Shown: one piece after another, positions 6,427-8,349 of the stretch | How positions within the stretch are numbered: position 1 is the stretch's first letter | Layout of the letters: every line of letters starts with the position of its first letter | Assembly (NCBI GenBank): GCA_947177675.1 | Contig: CAMWVK010000043.1 | Location: 1-8,349 of the forward strand | DNA: 8,349 nt | Origin: an uncultured Mucispirillum sp. | Lineage (GTDB): Bacteria; Chrysiogenota; Deferribacteres; Deferribacterales; Mucispirillaceae | Reading direction: 5' to 3' | Notes under the pieces: model-generated | The model's input: the letters and a program-made list of their open reading frames with translations, nothing else | The model's database searches: none | What the model was told of the DNA's origin: nothing | Made by a program: the position numbers and the translations under genes

Positions 6427-7785
6427 TTACTCTATATTATACTCTTTCATTTTATAGAGTAGATTTCTTCTTGATATACCTAGATATTTGGAGCAGTGGC
6501 TTCTATTGCCCCCATATTTTAAAAGTGTATATTCTATAACACTTTTCTCAAAATATTTTATAATGGATGCAAAGTCTTTATCCTTTAAAAGCTGTTCTAT
6601 AACTATATTAAGTGAGCAATCTGTATCAGTCTGTGAATTATTATGCATATACTGTGCAAAAATATTCTCATAAGTAATGCTGTTATCCAGCAATGTCATC
6701 CTTTCTATAAGGTTTTTAAGCTCTCTAATATTACCAGGCCATGAATAATTTTTACATAACTGTAAAGCTTTTTTATCAATAGTATAGACAGGTCTATTAT
6801 ATTTTGTCGCAAATATAGATATAAAATGATTGATTAATGGCTCTATATCATCCGTTCTTTCCCTTAATGGCGGCACATGTATATGTATAACTTTTAAACG
6901 GTGATATAAATCTAAACGAAATAATCCTTCATTTACCATATCATCAAGATTTCTGTTTGTTGCAGCTATAATTCTCAAATCAAGAGGGATACTGTCAGGA
7001 GCTCCTATTGGGGTGATAACCCGTTCCTGAATAGCATATAAAAGTTTACTCTGCATACTTTTTGGAAGTTCACCTATTTCATCTAAAAATAAAGTTCCTT
7101 TGTGGGAAAGTTCAAATCTTCCTTTCTTAGAAGTAACAGCTCCAGAAAAAGCACCCTTATTAAACCCAAATAACTCACTTTCCATTAAATTTTCTGGGAT
7201 ACTACCACAGTTAATTTGCACAAATCTTCCTTGTCTGTTGCTTAAATTATGTATTGTTTCAGCAATAATCTGTTTACCATTACCGCTTTCACCTGTTATT
7301 AATACTGTTGCATCTGTTTTAGCAATTTTTGCCACAGTTTTAAAAATATTCTGCATGGAAGCACTTACTCCCACCAGTTTTGTTGTATTTTGTGGAAGAA
7401 GTGCCTTATCCTTTATAATTGTAAGGTATGATGTAACTTTATATATAACTTCTCGTATTTCACTTAGAGACGATGGTTTTACTATGTATTCAAAAGCACC
7501 GTTTTGTATAGCTTCTATCGCAATATCTACTGTGCCAAATGCTGTAATTAAAATAACAGGACAGTCTGCATTGATTTGCTTCATAAGCTCCATAGCCTGC
7601 ATACCACCCATAACAGGCATTGAAATATCCATCAGAACAAAATCAGGTTTATACTCTTCAAATACATCTAATGCCTGCCTGCCATCAAATGCGGTTACAA
7701 CTTCAAGCCCAAGCTGCAGGGCTATCTCTTGCAGTAAATCCACAATATTTTTCTCATCATCTGCTATTAACACTTTATATGACAT
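6427..7785 (-). CDS. atoC: Sigma-54-dependent response regulator, AtoC/NtrC type
   Basis: 452-residue transcription activator of sigma-54 polymerase. Receiver domain at about 1-120: DD at 9-10, phospho-acceptor Asp53, Thr81 and Lys103. AAA+ domain at about 137-365: Walker A GESGNGKQ at 165-172, GAFSGA at 211-216, Walker B FLDEIGEL at 233-240, sensor I ATN at 275-277, FRLDLYHRL at 289-297 and sensor II GNIREL at 351-356. A Fis-type HTH lies at about 416-448. The sigma-54 contact loop is GAFSGA instead of GAFTGA, and Walker A has N-G-K-Q where T-G-K-E is usual; the fold and ATPase residues are otherwise intact. I place the start at the ATG at 7785, since MSYKVLIADDE begins the receiver fold exactly and AAGGG lies 7 bases upstream. 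A longer in-frame reading to 7935 would overlap the kinase gene by 139 bp. The gene follows the kinase by 11 bp. Its likely target is the sigma-54 promoter just downstream of its stop codon. Confidence 0.93.
   Translation of the reverse strand: MSYKVLIADDEKNIVDLLQEIALQLGLEVVTAFDGRQALDVFEEYKPDFVLMDISMPVMGGMQAMELMKQINADCPVILITAFGTVDIAIEAIQNGAFEYIVKPSSLSEIREVIYKVTSYLTIIKDKALLPQNTTKLVGVSASMQNIFKTVAKIAKTDATVLITGESGNGKQIIAETIHNLSNRQGRFVQINCGSIPENLMESELFGFNKGAFSGAVTSKKGRFELSHKGTLFLDEIGELPKSMQSKLLYAIQERVITPIGAPDSIPLDLRIIAATNRNLDDMVNEGLFRLDLYHRLKVIHIHVPPLRERTDDIEPLINHFISIFATKYNRPVYTIDKKALQLCKNYSWPGNIRELKNLIERMTLLDNSITYENIFAQYMHNNSQTDTDCSLNIVIEQLLKDKDFASIIKYFEKSVIEYTLLKYGGNRSHCSKYLGISRRNLLYKMKEYNIE
6428..6461 (-). 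repeat. Inverted repeat across the end of atoC
   Basis: TACTCTATA (6428-6436) and TATAGAGTA (6453-6461) pair perfectly over 9 bases with a 16-base interior. It covers the last atoC codons and part of the stop. The stem is AU-rich and only a mixed sequence (ATCATTATTTTGG) follows, so it is at best a weak structure at the end of the regulatory transcript. Confidence 0.3.
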
Positions 7786-7792
7786 TTTATTT

Positions 7793-7797
7793 CCCTT
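7793..7797 (-). promoter_or_regulatory. atoC ribosome binding site, decides the start
   Basis: AAGGG on the minus strand lies 7 bases before the ATG at 7785 and overlaps the TAA stop of the kinase gene by one base. It supports the short start for the regulator over the upstream in-frame ATG at 7935 and suggests kinase-regulator translational coupling. Confidence 0.6.
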
Positions 7798-8349
7798 TAT
7801 ATGTATGGTATGGTTATTGTAAAACATGTCCATAAATCTTTTGATGAGGATACCTGCAGCTGCCAGCCCATAGAATCTATAAAACTTTTTACAATAAAAA
7901 GTCCAAGACCTGTGCTGTTTGACTTTGTAGTCCAAAAAGGCTGAAATATATCTTGCAGAATATCATCTGGTATTCCGCAGCCATTATCTTTAATACTCAC
8001 AGATAACATTCCATTTTCTGCTGCATCAGTTAATGTTATTTCTATCGTATTGTTATCTCTGCCCTCAAAAGCAGATAATGAATTAAGAAGTATATTCAAT
8101 ATAATCTGTTTAAATCTATTACAGTCACATATTACAAAATAATCTTTGCTGCTTTCAATCGTATAGCGGACATTATGCCTGCGAAAATTAGGAAGAACTA
8201 ACTGCACAGATTCATAAATTAATGTATTTATACAATGCTTTTCATTTATTATATCATTTTTTTTGGATACAGAAAGCAGGTTTCCTATTAATTTATTAAT
8301 TCGCTCAGTTTCTTCAGAAATGATTTTAGTATATTTTATAACAGAATTA
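7797..8349 (-). CDS. Sensor histidine kinase, C-terminal part (AtoS/NtrB type), cut by window edge
   Basis: The reading frame stays open to the right edge, so the 183 visible codons are the C-terminal end of a longer kinase; the GTG at 8207 is an internal valine codon, not a start. Visible residues 1-47 look like the second helix of the dimerisation domain (for example SEETERINKLIGNLL at 11-25). The catalytic ATP-binding domain follows: N box QIILNILLNSLSAF at 81-94 with Gln81, Asn85, Asn89 and Ala93, G1 box DNGCGIP at 121-127, F box IFQPFWTTK at 134-142 and G2 box STGLGL at 145-150. The phospho-accepting His and the input domain lie outside the window. It lies 11 bp upstream of the response regulator and is presumably its cognate kinase, autophosphorylating and passing phosphate to Asp53. 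AtoS is a possible name, but without the sensor domain the signal cannot be told. Confidence 0.9.
   Translation of the reverse strand, partial: NSVIKYTKIISEETERINKLIGNLLSVSKKNDIINEKHCINTLIYESVQLVLPNFRRHNVRYTIESSKDYFVICDCNRFKQIILNILLNSLSAFEGRDNNTIEITLTDAAENGMLSVSIKDNGCGIPDDILQDIFQPFWTTKSNSTGLGLFIVKSFIDSMGWQLQVSSSKDLWTCFTITIPYI

Noticed and set aside
7100..7822. A 240-codon open frame on the plus strand
   Set aside because: It lies antisense to atoC, whose domains are intact and well recognised. Its translation is low-complexity Ser/Ile/Leu-rich with no recognisable domain, as expected from a shadow frame.
7786..7935. A 50-residue N-terminal extension of the response regulator starting at 7935
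   Set aside because: It would overlap the kinase's ATP-binding domain, looks unlike a receiver domain, and the internal ATG at 7785 begins the receiver fold exactly and has its own ribosome binding site.
8205..8207. GTG as the start of the histidine kinase
   Set aside because: The frame continues upstream to the edge with typical histidine kinase sequence, so the codon is an internal Val and the gene is truncated only by the window.

Overview
The window is AT-rich (roughly one third G+C by eye) and carries eight genes, all on the minus strand, tightly packed and in two transcription blocks. In the direction of transcription (right to left) these are a sensor kinase cut off by the right edge, a sigma-54-dependent response regulator, a 145-bp control region, and then a six-gene operon: short-chain fatty acid permease (atoE), acetyl-CoA acetyltransferase (atoB), the two subunits of a 3-oxoacid CoA-transferase (atoD, atoA), phosphate acetyltransferase (pta) and acetate kinase (ackA).

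The six structural genes make a closed route. AtoE brings in a short-chain acid, most simply acetoacetate. AtoDA moves CoA from acetyl-CoA onto it, releasing acetate. AtoB cleaves acetoacetyl-CoA to two acetyl-CoA. Pta and AckA convert the surplus acetyl-CoA to acetate and ATP. The sum is acetoacetate + ADP + Pi -> 2 acetate + ATP, with no net oxidation or reduction. The classical E. coli ato operon stops at thiolase. Here the ATP-yielding pta-ackA branch is joined directly behind it, with gaps of 20, 16, 11 and 4 bp and a final 1-bp overlap.

The control region is unusually legible. A full -24/-12 sigma-54 promoter (6336 to 6321) lies 39 bp upstream of the atoE start. A perfect 6-6-6 inverted repeat (6397-6414), a good candidate for the regulator's binding site, is centred about 95 bp upstream of the predicted transcript start. 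The regulator has receiver, AAA+ and Fis-type HTH domains, with a GAFSGA loop in place of the usual GAFTGA. Beyond ackA, positions 1-153 hold a strong hairpin, a short palindrome and a run of nine G, but no gene I can support.

The organism is probably a low-GC, Gram-negative-type anaerobe or microaerophile with sigma-54, living where short-chain acids are plentiful, such as the gut. Deferribacterota (Mucispirillum-like) is one possibility, but this is a guess from composition and gene content, not a demonstrated assignment. I see no mobile element, tRNA, rRNA or CRISPR array. The window is best read as a compact catabolic operon with its own regulator rather than an entirely new system.
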